A DNA stretch of 64,000 bases, taken from the NCBI RefSeq assembly GCF_020982545.1, contig NZ_JAJKLK010000008.1, positions 310,001-374,000 on the forward strand. The letters run 5' to 3'. The notes below the pieces were generated by a model. The model had not been told where the DNA came from, made no database searches, and saw nothing but the letters and a program-made list of their open reading frames with translations. Source of the stretch: Streptomyces sp. MNU76. GTDB taxonomy: Bacteria; Actinomycetota; Actinomycetes; Streptomycetales; Streptomycetaceae. Below are positions 17,214-26,404 of this stretch, one piece after another (positions within the stretch are counted from its first letter, which is position 1; each line of letters begins with the position of its first letter). The translations under genes and the position numbers were made by a program.

Positions 17214-18176
17214 ATGGCTGAAGTTCTCGTCTACGTCGATCACGTGGACGGTGCCGTCCGCAAGCCCACCCTGGAGCTGCTGACCCTGGCCCGCCGGATC
17301 GGCGAGCCCGTCGCCGTCGCGCTCGGTGCCGGTGCCGCCGACACCGCCGCCGCCCTCGCCGAGCACGGCGCGGCTCGGGTCCTCACCCACGACGCCGCCG
17401 AGTACGCCGACTACCTGGTCGTTCCCAAGGTCGACGCGCTGCAGGCCGCCGTCGCCGCCGTCTCCCCGGCCGCCGTGCTGGTCTCCTCCTCCGCCGAGGG
17501 CAAGGAGATCGCCGCCCGTCTCGCGCTGCGTATCGGCTCGGGCATCATCACCGACGCCGTCGACCTGGAGGCGTCCGACGAGGGCCCGGTGGCCACGCAG
17601 TCGGTGTTCGCCGCCTCCTTCACCACCAAGTCCCGTGTCTCCAAGGGCACCCCGGTCATCACGGTCAAGCCCAACTCCGCCGCCGTGGAGGCCGCCCCGG
17701 CCGCGGGCGCGGTCGAGGCCCTGGACGTCACCTTCGGCGCGCTGGCCACCGGCACCAAGGTCACCGGCCGTACCCCGCGCGAGTCGACCGGCCGCCCGGA
17801 GCTGACCGAGGCCGCGATCGTGGTCTCCGGCGGCCGTGGCGTCAACGGCACCGAGAACTTCGCCATCATCGAGGCCCTCGCCGACTCCCTCGGTGCGGCC
17901 GTCGGCGCCTCCCGCGCCGCGGTGGACGCCGGCTGGTACCCGCACACCAACCAGGTCGGCCAGACCGGCAAGTCGGTCTCCCCTCAGCTGTACATCGCCA
18001 ACGGCATCTCCGGTGCCATCCAGCACCGCGCCGGCATGCAGACCTCCAAGACCATCGTGGCCGTCAACAAGGACGCCGAGGCCCCGATCTTCGACCTCGT
18101 CGACTACGGCGTGGTCGGCGACCTCTTCGACGTCGTCCCCCAGCTCACCGAGGAGATCAAGGCCCGCAAGGGCTGA
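17214..18176 (+). CDS. etfA: Electron transfer flavoprotein subunit alpha
   Basis: A 320-residue ETF alpha (FixB) subunit. The C-terminal FAD domain shows VVSGGRGVNGTENF, GASRAAVDAGWYPHTNQVGQ, TGKSVSPQLYIANGISGAIQH and SKTIVAVNKDAEAPIFDLVDYG, all standard. The N-terminal domain interacts with EtfB. The etfBA pair ends in a strong shared terminator at 18191-18234. A promoter-like TATGCT stands near 16310, upstream of etfB. Confidence 0.95.
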   Translation: MAEVLVYVDHVDGAVRKPTLELLTLARRIGEPVAVALGAGAADTAAALAEHGAARVLTHDAAEYADYLVVPKVDALQAAVAAVSPAAVLVSSSAEGKEIAARLALRIGSGIITDAVDLEASDEGPVATQSVFAASFTTKSRVSKGTPVITVKPNSAAVEAAPAAGAVEALDVTFGALATGTKVTGRTPRESTGRPELTEAAIVVSGGRGVNGTENFAIIEALADSLGAAVGASRAAVDAGWYPHTNQVGQTGKSVSPQLYIANGISGAIQHRAGMQTSKTIVAVNKDAEAPIFDLVDYGVVGDLFDVVPQLTEEIKARKG

Positions 18177-18190
18177 GCCTCACCGGTCTC

Positions 18191-18234
18191 GCCGAGGCCC
18201 CCACGACCGTTCGCGCGGTCGTGGGGGCCTCGGC
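18191..18234. terminator. Bidirectional terminator between etfA and the endonuclease-like gene
   Basis: Perfect 19-bp inverted repeat (18191-18209 and 18216-18234) with a 6-base loop TTCGCG. It lies between convergent genes, 14 bases after the etfA stop and directly touching the stop of the opposite gene, so it probably serves both. Confidence 0.9.
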
Positions 18235-19140
18235 TCATCCCAGGGTCAGCGAGGCCTGCACGGGCAGATGGTCGCTCGGGTACGTCCCGCCCCTCGAGAA
18301 GGTGTTCATCGCCGCCCAGTGCGTCGTCACCCCGGGCGAGGTGAGGATCCAGTCGATGCGTCTGCCCCCGGGCCTGGGCTCCCGGTAGCCGTGGTACGTC
18401 CCGTACGCCTCGGTGCGTGAGGCGGCCGCGTCCCAGGCGTCCACGAGACCGTTGCCCAGCATCAGGTCGTAGACCCGGTTGTCGTGGGCGGCGGCGTTGA
18501 AATCGCCGGTGACGACGACAGGCGCCGAGCGGTCCCACCCGGCCATCGTCTCGCCGATCAGCCCCGCCGAACGCTCCCGGGCGTACTGGCTGACGCTGTC
18601 CAGATGGGTGTTCAGGACGTAGAACTCCCGGCCTCCGTCGGCGAGATCGGCGAATTTCACCCAGGTCACCATGCGCAGCCAGTCCGCGCCCCAGGTGTTG
18701 GAGGCGATCGTGTACGGGGTGTCCGACAGCCAGAAGTGGTCGAACTCGATCGGGTCGAGTCTGCGGGTGTCGTAGAAGATCGCCATGAACTCGTCCTTGC
18801 TGCCGCCCCCTCGGCCGGTGCCGATCCAGTCGTAGGGCCCGCCGAGATCCTTCTCGATCATGCGCAGCTGCTGGTAGAGCCCTTCCTGGGTGCCGATGAC
18901 GTGCGGTCGCTCGCGACGCAGCAGCTCCCGCATCACCGGCCGGCGGACGGCCCAGCGCGGTGTGCTGTCGACGACGGTCGCGAAGCGCACGTTGAACGTC
19001 ATGACGTTCAGCGCCCCCGCGTACTCACCGGCGGACGCCGGTTGTGACGAGCCCGCCGTCGTCAGCAGTGGCACGGCGATGGCGGCGGCCGCCGCGGACC
19101 TGAGTCCCTGGCGGCGCGTCACTCCGACCTCTTTCGGCAC
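18235..19140 (-). CDS. Secreted endonuclease/exonuclease/phosphatase family protein
   Basis: A 301-residue protein of the DNase I-like superfamily, probably exported by the Tat route: TRRQGL at residues 8-13, a hydrophobic stretch to about residue 28, and a cleavage site near ASAG. Catalytic elements: LNVMTFNVRF, GTQEG (metal-binding Glu), VLNTHLDS, VTGDFNA and SDHLPV with the final Asp-His. The substrate (nucleic acid, phospholipid or sugar phosphate) cannot be told apart from sequence. Confidence 0.8.
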   Translation of the reverse strand: MPKEVGVTRRQGLRSAAAAAIAVPLLTTAGSSQPASAGEYAGALNVMTFNVRFATVVDSTPRWAVRRPVMRELLRRERPHVIGTQEGLYQQLRMIEKDLGGPYDWIGTGRGGGSKDEFMAIFYDTRRLDPIEFDHFWLSDTPYTIASNTWGADWLRMVTWVKFADLADGGREFYVLNTHLDSVSQYARERSAGLIGETMAGWDRSAPVVVTGDFNAAAHDNRVYDLMLGNGLVDAWDAAASRTEAYGTYHGYREPRPGGRRIDWILTSPGVTTHWAAMNTFSRGGTYPSDHLPVQASLTLG

Positions 19141-19300
19141 GCGATGTCCTCCCCTTGCGAGTCACCATGAAGCTTGCCTATGGATACGGATGAAGAGGCC
19201 GGATCGGTGGTGACCAGGCGAAGAGCATGGGGAATCCCACGTCGAGAGGGTGTTGACCGAGGCGAAGATCGACAGTTAGCTTCGTCATGCGGACTATCTA

Positions 19301-19315
19301 TTCCGTAGTACGGAA
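19301..19315. promoter_or_regulatory. Perfect palindromic operator TTCCGTAGTACGGAA
   Basis: A 15-base palindrome with 7-bp arms TTCCGTA/TACGGAA around a central G, 18 bases before the DUF6986 start codon and directly after TATCTA (19295-19300), a plausible -10 box. The arrangement implies repression. IclR-type regulators of purine and glyoxylate catabolism in Streptomyces use operators of similar TTCCG...CGGAA form, but no regulator gene is adjacent, so the owner is unknown. Confidence 0.65.
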
Positions 19316-19332
19316 AAATGGAGGGTTGTGGA

Positions 19333-20637
19333 ATGGGGCAGGGCCGACAGGAGAACGTGGCGACGAGTCTCGCGGGCGCCGTCAGCGAGGAGATCAGCGC
19401 CTCCCTCGCCCCCGTCGACGCGGAGCTGGAGCGCCGCTACCCGGGCGACCCCGGCACCCGCCAGCCCGTGCACACCGTCTACGTCCCCGGCGACGTCTTC
19501 GCCGCCGACACCCCGCGCACCTGGGGCGACCGGGCCCTCGCCGCCCTCGACGAGCACGCCCCCGACGCGGCGTCCTTCGCCGCCGTCCTCGGCCTCGGCG
19601 ACGACCTCGCCGAACCCGTGTACGACCGAGTCCGCGCCAAGCTGGAGCGCGAACCGATCGAGGACCTCCGGGTCGACTTCGAGGACGGCTACGGGGCCCG
19701 CCCCGACGCCGAGGAGGACGAGGCCGCCGCCCGCGCCGCCCGGCTGATCGCCCGCGCGTACGCCGACGGCACGGCCGCCCCGTACATGGGCATCCGCATG
19801 AAGTGCATGGAGGCGCCGGTCCGCGACCGGGGGATCCGCACCCTCGACATCTTCCTCACGGGCCTGCTGGAGGCCGGCGGCCTGCCCGACGGACTGGTCC
19901 TGACCCTGCCCAAGGTGACGTACGCCGAGCAGGTCACCGCCATGGTCCGGCTGCTGGAGGCCTTCGAGAAGGCACGCGGCCTGGAACCCGGCCGGATCGG
20001 CTTCGAGATCCAGATCGAGACCAGCCAGTCCATCCTCGCCGCCGACGGCACCGCCACCGTCGCCCGGATGATCGGAGCCGCCGAGGGCCGCGCCACCGGG
20101 CTGCACTACGGCACCTTCGACTACAGCGCCTGCCTCGGCGTCTCCGCCGCCCACCAGGCCAGCGACCACCCGGCCGCCGACCACGCCAAGGCGATCATGC
20201 AGGTCGCGGCCGCCGGCACCGGCGTACGCGTCTCGGACGGCTCGACGAACGTCCTGCCCGTCGGCCCGACCGCGCAGGTCCACGACGCCTGGCGACTGCA
20301 CTACGGCCTCACCCGCCGCGCCCTGGCCCGCGCCTACTACCAGGGCTGGGACATGCACCCGGGCCACATCCCGACCCGCTACGCGGCCGTCATCGCCTTC
20401 TACCGGGAGGGGTACGCGCAGGCCGCCGCCCGCCTCTCGCGCTACGCCAACCGCGCGGGCGGCGACGTGATGGACGAGCCCGCGACCGCCAAGGCGCTCA
20501 GCGGCTATCTGCTGCGCGGCCTGGACTGCGGCGCCCTCGACCTCGACGAGGTCTCCCGCGCGACCGGCCTGACCCGCCCCGACCTTGAGGGCTTCGCCGC
20601 GCCGAGGGGGGCGGACCTGACCGTCTCCGGCCACTAG
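19333..20637 (+). CDS. DUF6986 / HpcH-HpaI aldolase-like protein
   Basis: A 434-residue protein related to the HpcH/HpaI aldolase/citrate lyase beta fold: DLRVDFEDGYG (metal-binding Glu/Asp), RMKCMEAPVRDRGIRTLDIFL, LVLTLPKVTYAEQV, GFEIQIETSQSIL and GLHYGTFDYSACLG. Length and motifs match the actinobacterial DUF6986 family, often found near purine or glyoxylate metabolism genes. I chose ATG 19333, with GGAGG about eight bases upstream, over ATG 19318, which overlaps the operator. Reaction unproven; carbon-carbon lyase or malyl/citryl-type activity is likely. Confidence 0.75.
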   Translation: MGQGRQENVATSLAGAVSEEISASLAPVDAELERRYPGDPGTRQPVHTVYVPGDVFAADTPRTWGDRALAALDEHAPDAASFAAVLGLGDDLAEPVYDRVRAKLEREPIEDLRVDFEDGYGARPDAEEDEAAARAARLIARAYADGTAAPYMGIRMKCMEAPVRDRGIRTLDIFLTGLLEAGGLPDGLVLTLPKVTYAEQVTAMVRLLEAFEKARGLEPGRIGFEIQIETSQSILAADGTATVARMIGAAEGRATGLHYGTFDYSACLGVSAAHQASDHPAADHAKAIMQVAAAGTGVRVSDGSTNVLPVGPTAQVHDAWRLHYGLTRRALARAYYQGWDMHPGHIPTRYAAVIAFYREGYAQAAARLSRYANRAGGDVMDEPATAKALSGYLLRGLDCGALDLDEVSRATGLTRPDLEGFAAPRGADLTVSGH

Positions 20638-20981
20638 GGGGTGTTTCGAAAGTCCTGTGCGGTGCCCGCGGTGTCCGGTGCGTGCTCTCGGCGTGCCGGG
20701 CGCACGCCCTCGTACCGGACGTACTTGGGCTTGTGCCCGGTGCGGCGGTGGGGTACCTCCCGGTCGAGCGCCAGCCGAGACTGGGGGAGCGTGCCGGGCG
20801 TCGCGACGGGGCGAACGTTGCCTGTTGCGGCACTAGGAACCGGTACGGGCCGGTACGGACGGGTGGGTCGGCGGCGGGGTGCGTAGCGGTCCTGTGACAG
20901 CCGCCGCCGACGGTCAGGAGCGCCCCCGACCACCGCTTAGGCTTACGCCATTCATCGGTGTGTCACAGGAACGAGGCGCGG
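20638..20981. other. Intergenic region with REP-like hairpin
   Basis: About 340 bases. Positions about 20751-20790 carry GGTACCTCCCGGTC ... GACTGGGGGAG, a hairpin element of a type dispersed in Streptomyces chromosomes. A TAGGCT at 20938-20943 could be the -10 box of the kinase gene. The short frames here look non-coding. Confidence 0.45.
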
Positions 20982-22821
20982 GTGTCTTCGGGGGCGAACG
21001 AACAGACGGACGGTGCCGGGCGGATCCTCGCCGGGCGGTACCGGGTCGTGGAGCAGCTCGGACGCGGCGGCATGGGCGTCGTCTGGCGGGCCGTGGACGA
21101 GGTGCTCCACCGCGAGGTCGCCCTCAAGGAGCTGCGCACCTACACGGACGCGGGCGCGCCCGAACTGGCCGACCTGGGGCTGCGGATGCAGCGCGAGGCC
21201 CGGGCCGCCGCCCGCGTCCGGCACCCCGGAGTCGTCGCCGTGCACGACGTGGCCGAGGTCGACGGCCGCCCGCTGATCGTCATGGAACTGGTCGACGGGC
21301 CGTCACTCGACGACGTCCTGAACGACCGGGGCCTGCTCGACCCACGCGAGGCCGCCGCCATCGGCGCCAAGGTCATGGACGCCCTCGCCGCCGCCCACCG
21401 GGTCGGCGTGCTGCACCGCGACGTCAAACCCGGCAACATCCTCCTGGACCGCTCGGGCCGCGTCGTCCTCACCGACTTCGGCATCGCCACCATGGAGAAC
21501 CCGGGCGACGGCTCCGCCACCCACCTCACCCGCAGCGGCGAACTCGTCGGCTCCCTCGACTATCTGGCCCCCGAACGCGCCCAGGGCAACGACCCCGGCC
21601 CCGCCTCCGACGTCTGGGCGCTCGGCGCCACCCTGTACGCGGCCGTGGAGGGCTCCTCCCCGTTCCGGCGTACGTCCACCTGGTCGACGCTCACCGCGAT
21701 CGTGAGCGACGCGCTGCCCGAACCCCGGCGGGCCGGGCCGCTCGGGCCGGTGCTGCGGCAACTCATGGACAAGCGGCCGGAGTTCCGCCCGGACGCCGAC
21801 GCGGCCCGCGCACTGCTGGAGGCGGTGGCCTCCGGCGGCCCGCTCGACCCCTCGACGACCGGGGCCACCGGGCCCGCGCCGCAGCCGAGAGCGGAGACCC
21901 AGCACAGTGTCCCCTCGGTGCCGCCCGGGTTCGGGCCGCCGACGGCGGAGACCCCGGCGGCCGGGACGGGCGCGGGATTCGGCGCGCCCGCGCCGACCCC
22001 CGGCTTCGGACCTCCCCAGCCGCTCGCCGGGCCCGGCACCGGGGCATCCCCGGCCGTCGGGAGCCCGCCGTGGGCCCGCCCGCGCCCCCTCGGGCCCCGT
22101 CACCACCGTCTCCTCGACCGGAGGCCGTCCGCGCAAGGGCCGCGCCCTGCTCGCCGCCGTGGCCGTCACCGTGGTGCTCGCGGCCACGGGCGTCACGGTC
22201 ACCCTGCTGAACGGGGACGACGGCAAGGAGACAGGCGCCCGGACGTCCGTCGACGCGACGAGCAGCGGCACCCCTTCCCCGGGCCGCAGCCGGGCCACGG
22301 TCGACCTCACCGACGACTCGGCCGCGAAGGAGAAGGACGCCAAGGAGTCCGCGAGCCCGGACGAGAAGAACGACGACGCCGAGACGGACGACGGCAAGGC
22401 GCCGGAGGCGTCCGCGTCGCCGACGAAGAACGCGAGCGGCGGCACCACGGGCGGTGGCACGGGAGGCTCCGACACCTCGGGCGGCACCACCGGCGGCGGC
22501 ACGACCGGGGGCACCACCGGCGGCGGGACCACCGAGGAACCGGTCTGCCACTCCATCGGCGGCGGCAAGTACAACTGCACCGTCTGGACCACCGCCAAGT
22601 CCTACACGGCCGCCGGAACCGAGGTCGGCATCCTCAGGCAGGGCACCAACTACTTCTACTGCCAGTCGAACCTGGGCCGCCGCGAGACCTCCGGCGAGTG
22701 GACCAACGTCTGGTGGGCCAAGACCGACGACGACAGCGGCAACACCGATGTCTGGGTCAGCGACGTCTACATCCAGGGCGGCGACAACGACGCCCCGGTG
22801 CCCGGCCTCCCGGTCTGCTGA
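20982..22821 (+). pseudogene. PknB-type Ser/Thr receptor kinase, frame-shifted
   Basis: The kinase domain (about residues 15-280) is complete: GRGGMGVVW, VALKEL Lys, HRDVKPGNILL, DFGIA, LAPERAQG and SDVWALGATLY. A Pro/Gly-rich linker follows. At the C5 run 22085-22089 one extra C shifts the frame. The other frame then gives a membrane helix (ALLAAVAVTVVLAATGVTVTLL), a charged and Gly/Thr-rich stalk, and an outside domain with four Cys, ending at TGA 22819-22821. Read without the extra base this is a normal receptor kinase. As written the kinase would be soluble with an aberrant tail. GTG 20982 is the likely start; GTG 20958 is the alternative. Confidence 0.8.
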
Positions 22822-22836
22822 GGCCGGTACCCGCCG

Positions 22837-23616
22837 TCACGGCCGCCCCCGGGCCCCCGGGTGCGGCCGTACGTACTGTTCCAGGCCCGACACCGTCGTC
22901 CACCTCTGCTCGGCGAACAACTCCCTGCCCCGGACGCACAGTTCCCGGTTGCCGCGCGCCCGGGCGGCGAACTCGTCGGGTGTGGTGCCGAACAGCTCGC
23001 GCAACTCGGCCGAGGCGGCGAGGAGTTCGGTGAGCAGCGGGCGCTGACGGCCGGGATGGGGGCGGGGGTCCGGGCCGCCGTCGCGCAGCACGCCCCACCG
23101 GTTGACGTAGATCCAGGCGTGGTCGAGGACCTGGCCCGACTCCAGCTCGACCCGGAAGTCGGCGGTCGGCAGGGCGGCCCGCTGGAAATTGCCGGTCGGC
23201 GAGTCGACGCCCTCGCTGGCGTCGACGACGGCGAGCTGGGCCTCGTCGAGCCAGGTGAGGAACAGGTCGGCGGTCGAGCCGGGGGAGTGGAACGGCGATG
23301 CCGAGAGGTAGCCGAGCAGGCTCACATGGGCGGAGACCCCGATCCCGATGCCCGTGACCCGGGCCTTGACCATGGGGATCCGGCACGCGACCCCGCGCTC
23401 CGCCATCTTGTGGACGAGCTGCGCCGGACAGGCGTTCGAGCCGACGCAGAGCACCGGCAGCCGGTCCTCGAAGACCAGCGTGTCCAGCGGCAGCATCCGG
23501 TTGCCGTCCAGGAGCGCGGACTCGGCCGGCCGCGCGCCGGGATAGCTCAGCGGGTCCTCGCGCGGCGCCACGGCGAGGCCGAGCGCTTCGAGCGTACGAG
23601 GGTCGGGGGCGTCCAA
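22837..23616 (-). CDS. Uncharacterised conserved protein
   Basis: A 259-residue soluble protein I do not recognise for certain. LPVLCVGSNACPAQLVHKM resembles the YGSN motif of gamma-glutamylcyclotransferase-like folds, and the following segments (IGVSAHVSLLGYLSASPFHSP, FLTWLDEAQLAVVDASEG) would fit a small-molecule enzyme, but this is weak. It starts at TTG 23614-23616, three bases after the stop of the LacI gene, so it is probably co-transcribed with that regulator. Confidence 0.6.
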   Translation of the reverse strand: MDAPDPRTLEALGLAVAPREDPLSYPGARPAESALLDGNRMLPLDTLVFEDRLPVLCVGSNACPAQLVHKMAERGVACRIPMVKARVTGIGIGVSAHVSLLGYLSASPFHSPGSTADLFLTWLDEAQLAVVDASEGVDSPTGNFQRAALPTADFRVELESGQVLDHAWIYVNRWGVLRDGGPDPRPHPGRQRPLLTELLAASAELRELFGTTPDEFAARARGNRELCVRGRELFAEQRWTTVSGLEQYVRPHPGARGRP

Positions 23617-23619
23617 GGG

Positions 23620-24669
23620 TCAGTCCGCGGGCGGGAGTTCGCCCGAGCCGCGGGCGATCAGCCGGGTCGGCAGCTCGATGCGCTCGGGGGCGACGAGGGA
23701 GCCGTCCAACTGCTGGAAGAGGCGTTCGGCGGCGGTGCGGCCGAGCCGGGAGGGATCCTGGGCGACGACGGTGATGCCCGGCCGGAGCAGATCGGCCAGC
23801 TCGAAGTCGTCGAAGCCCACGAGGGCGACCTGACGGGTGTGCTCGGCGAGGACCCGGACGACCGTGACCGTCACCCGGTTGTTGCCCGCGAAGACCGCCG
23901 TCACGGGCGAGGGGCCCGACAGCATGTCCTCGGCCGCCCTGCGGACCCGCTCGGGATCGGTGACGCCCAGCGACATCCACGCGTCCTCGACGGGTATGCC
24001 GGCGTCCTCCATGGCCGCCCGGTAGCCGCGCAGCCGCTCGGCGGCGGTGTGGATGCGGGGCATGTCGCCGATGAAGCCGATCCGGCGGTGGCCGTGGGCG
24101 ATGAGATGGGTGACCCCGTCACGGGCCCCGCCGAAGCTGTCCGAGAGCACCACGTCGGCGTCGATCCGCCCGGCCGGGCGGTCCACGAACACCGTGGCGA
24201 CTCCCGCCCTGATCTCAGGTTCCAGGTACCGGTGGTCGTCACCGGCCGGAATGATCACGAGCCCGTCCACCCGGCGGGCGCACAGCGCCAGCGCCAACTC
24301 CTGCTCGCGGCCCGGGTCCTCCGCGCTGGACCCGTTGATCAGTAGCGAGCCGTGGGCGCGGGACACCTCCTCCACCGCCCGGCTGAGCGGGCCGTAGAAC
24401 GGGTCGGCGAGATCCTCCAGAACCAGGCCGATGCTGGCCGTGCGGCCCTTGCGCAGCACCCGGGCGCTGTCGTTGCGCCGGAAGCCGAGCGCCTCGATGG
24501 CCTCCTGGACCCTGCGCTCGGTGTCCGGGGTGACGCCCGGCTCGCCGTTCACCACCCGGGAGACCGTCTTCAGACCCACCCCGGCCCGGGCCGCGACGTC
24601 CTTCATCGTGGGACGGTTGCCGTAGCGGTTCTCGGGGCGGCGGCTGATGCCGGCTGCGGTCTCGGGCAC
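23620..24669 (-). CDS. LacI family transcriptional regulator
   Basis: A 349-residue LacI/GalR regulator. HTH at about 20-45 (TMKDVAARAGVGLKTVSRVVNGEPGVTPDTERRV), hinge with ALGFRRNDSARVLRKG, then a periplasmic-binding-like sugar domain (IGLVLEDLADPFY, DGLVIIPAG, FVDRP, VALVGFDDFELADLL). Divergent from the ROK kinase gene; the shared gap holds a 12-bp CG-centred palindrome. It most likely represses that gene and itself until a sugar binds. GTG start at 24667-24669. Confidence 0.9.
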   Translation of the reverse strand: MPETAAGISRRPENRYGNRPTMKDVAARAGVGLKTVSRVVNGEPGVTPDTERRVQEAIEALGFRRNDSARVLRKGRTASIGLVLEDLADPFYGPLSRAVEEVSRAHGSLLINGSSAEDPGREQELALALCARRVDGLVIIPAGDDHRYLEPEIRAGVATVFVDRPAGRIDADVVLSDSFGGARDGVTHLIAHGHRRIGFIGDMPRIHTAAERLRGYRAAMEDAGIPVEDAWMSLGVTDPERVRRAAEDMLSGPSPVTAVFAGNNRVTVTVVRVLAEHTRQVALVGFDDFELADLLRPGITVVAQDPSRLGRTAAERLFQQLDGSLVAPERIELPTRLIARGSGELPPAD

Positions 24670-24813
24670 GGGGTGCTTGTCCTGTCCTGTCGTCCACGGG
24701 GGCGGTCGCGGGTGCTGCTGCGGGTGCGGCCGGTGGTGCGGGGTGCGTGCGATCGGTGGTGCCGTGTCGAAATAGTGCGGCTGTTGTGGATGTGCCGTCG
24801 AGCATAGAGCCTG

Positions 24814-24825
24814 GACAACGTTGTC
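24814..24825. promoter_or_regulatory. LacI-type operator GACAACGTTGTC
   Basis: A perfect 12-bp palindrome with central CG, within GGACAACGTTGTCAC, in the divergent gap between the LacI regulator and ROK kinase genes. This is the standard form of LacI/GalR operators in actinobacteria. The rest of the roughly 300-base gap shows no gene. Confidence 0.8.
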
Positions 24826-24970
24826 ACAGCCGGGGGAGACTGTCTATCGCATTCTCTGGCCGGCGCCCCCCACCAGGCGAGCGTCGTGCTGCCGGTTTTC
24901 CGGCCGGAGATCCGGGTGTCGCTGGATTCGGGCGCCCGGTAGGAGACTCGCAGCGGGAGAACTGACACTG

Positions 24971-25927
24971 ATGCAGACCGACCTCGTGGCCGCGCTCGAC
25001 ATAGGCGGCACCAAGATCGCCGGGGCGCTGGTGGACGGCCACGGCCGGATCCTGGTGCGCGCGCAGCGCCCGACTCCCTCGCGGGAGGACGGCGACACCG
25101 TGATGCGGGCCGTCGAGGAGGTGTTCGGCGACCTGGCGGCCGATCCGCGGTGGAGCGGGGCGACGGTGGTGGGGATCGGCAGCGCGGGACCGGTGGACGC
25201 CTCCGCGGGAACGGTGAGCCCCGTGAACATCCACGGCTGGCGCGGCTTCCCCCTCGTCGAGCGGGTCCGGGGCGTCACCGGCGGGCTGCCCGTCGAACTG
25301 ATCGGCGACGGCGCCGCCATCACGGCGGCCGAGCACTGGCAGGGCGCGGCGCGCGGCCACGACAACGCGCTGTGCATGGTCGTGTCGACGGGCGTCGGCG
25401 GCGGCCTCGTCCTCGGCGGGAAACTGCACACGGGCCCCACCGGGAACGCCGGCCACATCGGCCACATCAGCGTCGACCTCGACGGTGACGTGTGCCCGTG
25501 CGGCGCCCGCGGCTGCGTCGAGCGCATCGCCAGCGGGCCCAACATCGCCCGGCGCGCCCTGGAGAACGGCTGGCGGCCCGGGCCCGACGATGACACCTCC
25601 GCCGCCGCGGTCGCCGCCGCGGCGCGGGCCGGCGACCCGGTCGCCGTGGCCTCGTTCGAACGGGCCGCGCAGGCCCTCGCCGCCGGGATCGCGGCCACCG
25701 CCACCCTCGTCGAGATCGATCTCGCGGTCATCGGCGGCGGCGTCGCGAACGCCGGTGACGTCCTCTTCGCCCCTCTCCGCACCGCTCTCAAGAACTACGC
25801 CACCCTCTCCTTCGTCCAGGGCCTGACGATCGCGCCCGCCGTGATGGGGACCGACGCCGGCCTGGTCGGCGCGGCCGCGGCGGCGCTGACCGGACGACGG
25901 AGCGGGCCGGGATCCGGGACGGAGTGA
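24971..25927 (+). CDS. ROK family sugar kinase
   Basis: A 318-residue ROK-family kinase, expected to phosphorylate a hexose (glucose, fructose, N-acetyl sugar or similar) with ATP. ALDIGGTKIAGALVD is the phosphate-binding loop, STGVGGGLVLGGKL and GHIGHISVD hold the catalytic region, and CPCGARGCVERIASG is the zinc and ROK signature. ATG 24971 with GGGAGAA upstream; the longer frame from 24821 crosses the operator. Regulated by the divergent LacI protein. The exact sugar cannot be read from sequence. Confidence 0.88.
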   Translation: MQTDLVAALDIGGTKIAGALVDGHGRILVRAQRPTPSREDGDTVMRAVEEVFGDLAADPRWSGATVVGIGSAGPVDASAGTVSPVNIHGWRGFPLVERVRGVTGGLPVELIGDGAAITAAEHWQGAARGHDNALCMVVSTGVGGGLVLGGKLHTGPTGNAGHIGHISVDLDGDVCPCGARGCVERIASGPNIARRALENGWRPGPDDDTSAAAVAAAARAGDPVAVASFERAAQALAAGIAATATLVEIDLAVIGGGVANAGDVLFAPLRTALKNYATLSFVQGLTIAPAVMGTDAGLVGAAAAALTGRRSGPGSGTE

Positions 25928-25993
25928 TCGGGGCGAGAACGAAACGCGGAAACGGGGCGTGACCCCTCGGGGGCTTCCGCAGTTGAGCGGGGC

Positions 25994-26236
25994 ATGAAGA
26001 AGCGCAGCATGCTCGCCATCGCCTCCCTCGCGACCGGTTTCGTCGTCGCGGCCGTCACGCCGTCGCACGGTCTCGAAGCCGCCGACACGCTCGGCAAGAC
26101 CGACGCACTGAGCAAACTGGACGTCGAGGACACGCTCGGCGAGGTCGGCAAGACGGTCTCCAGCGACAGCCTGGCGGTCGACGACGACGCCCTGGGAGGC
26201 CTGGGCCAGGAGGGCAAGGACGGCAAGCAGGGCTGA
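25994..26236 (+). CDS. Small secreted protein
   Basis: An 80-residue protein with a clear signal peptide (MKKRSMLAIASLATGFVVAA, cleavage around residue 20-26) and an acidic, low-complexity mature part rich in Asp, Leu, Gly and Lys, ending GLGQEGKDGKQG. No family recognised. ATG start; followed by a hairpin terminator. Confidence 0.65.
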   Translation: MKKRSMLAIASLATGFVVAAVTPSHGLEAADTLGKTDALSKLDVEDTLGEVGKTVSSDSLAVDDDALGGLGQEGKDGKQG

Positions 26237-26288
26237 CGTCCTGGTGGCGGGAGGCGGATCCTCCGTCCGCCTCCCCACGCACCGCGCA

Positions 26289-26317
26289 CGGCGGGCCCGC
26301 TTCGGCGGGGCCCGCCG
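26289..26317. terminator. Hairpin with TTCG loop
   Basis: Arms CGGCGGGCCC (26289-26298) and GGGCCCGCCG (26308-26317) with an inner GC-TTCG-GC tip. It lies 52 bases after the small secreted protein gene. Confidence 0.8.
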
Positions 26318-26404
26318 TCGTCGTATTCCGGCTCCTCATCAGCGGCTGGTTTCCGTGGCGGAGTGGAGGGCAAGCCTCAGGGGGTCAACAGAAGAGGGGG
26401 AACC

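Noticed and set aside
20641..20933. Small open frames between DUF6986 and the kinase
   Set aside because: They cover a REP-like hairpin and have no similarity or ribosome sites.
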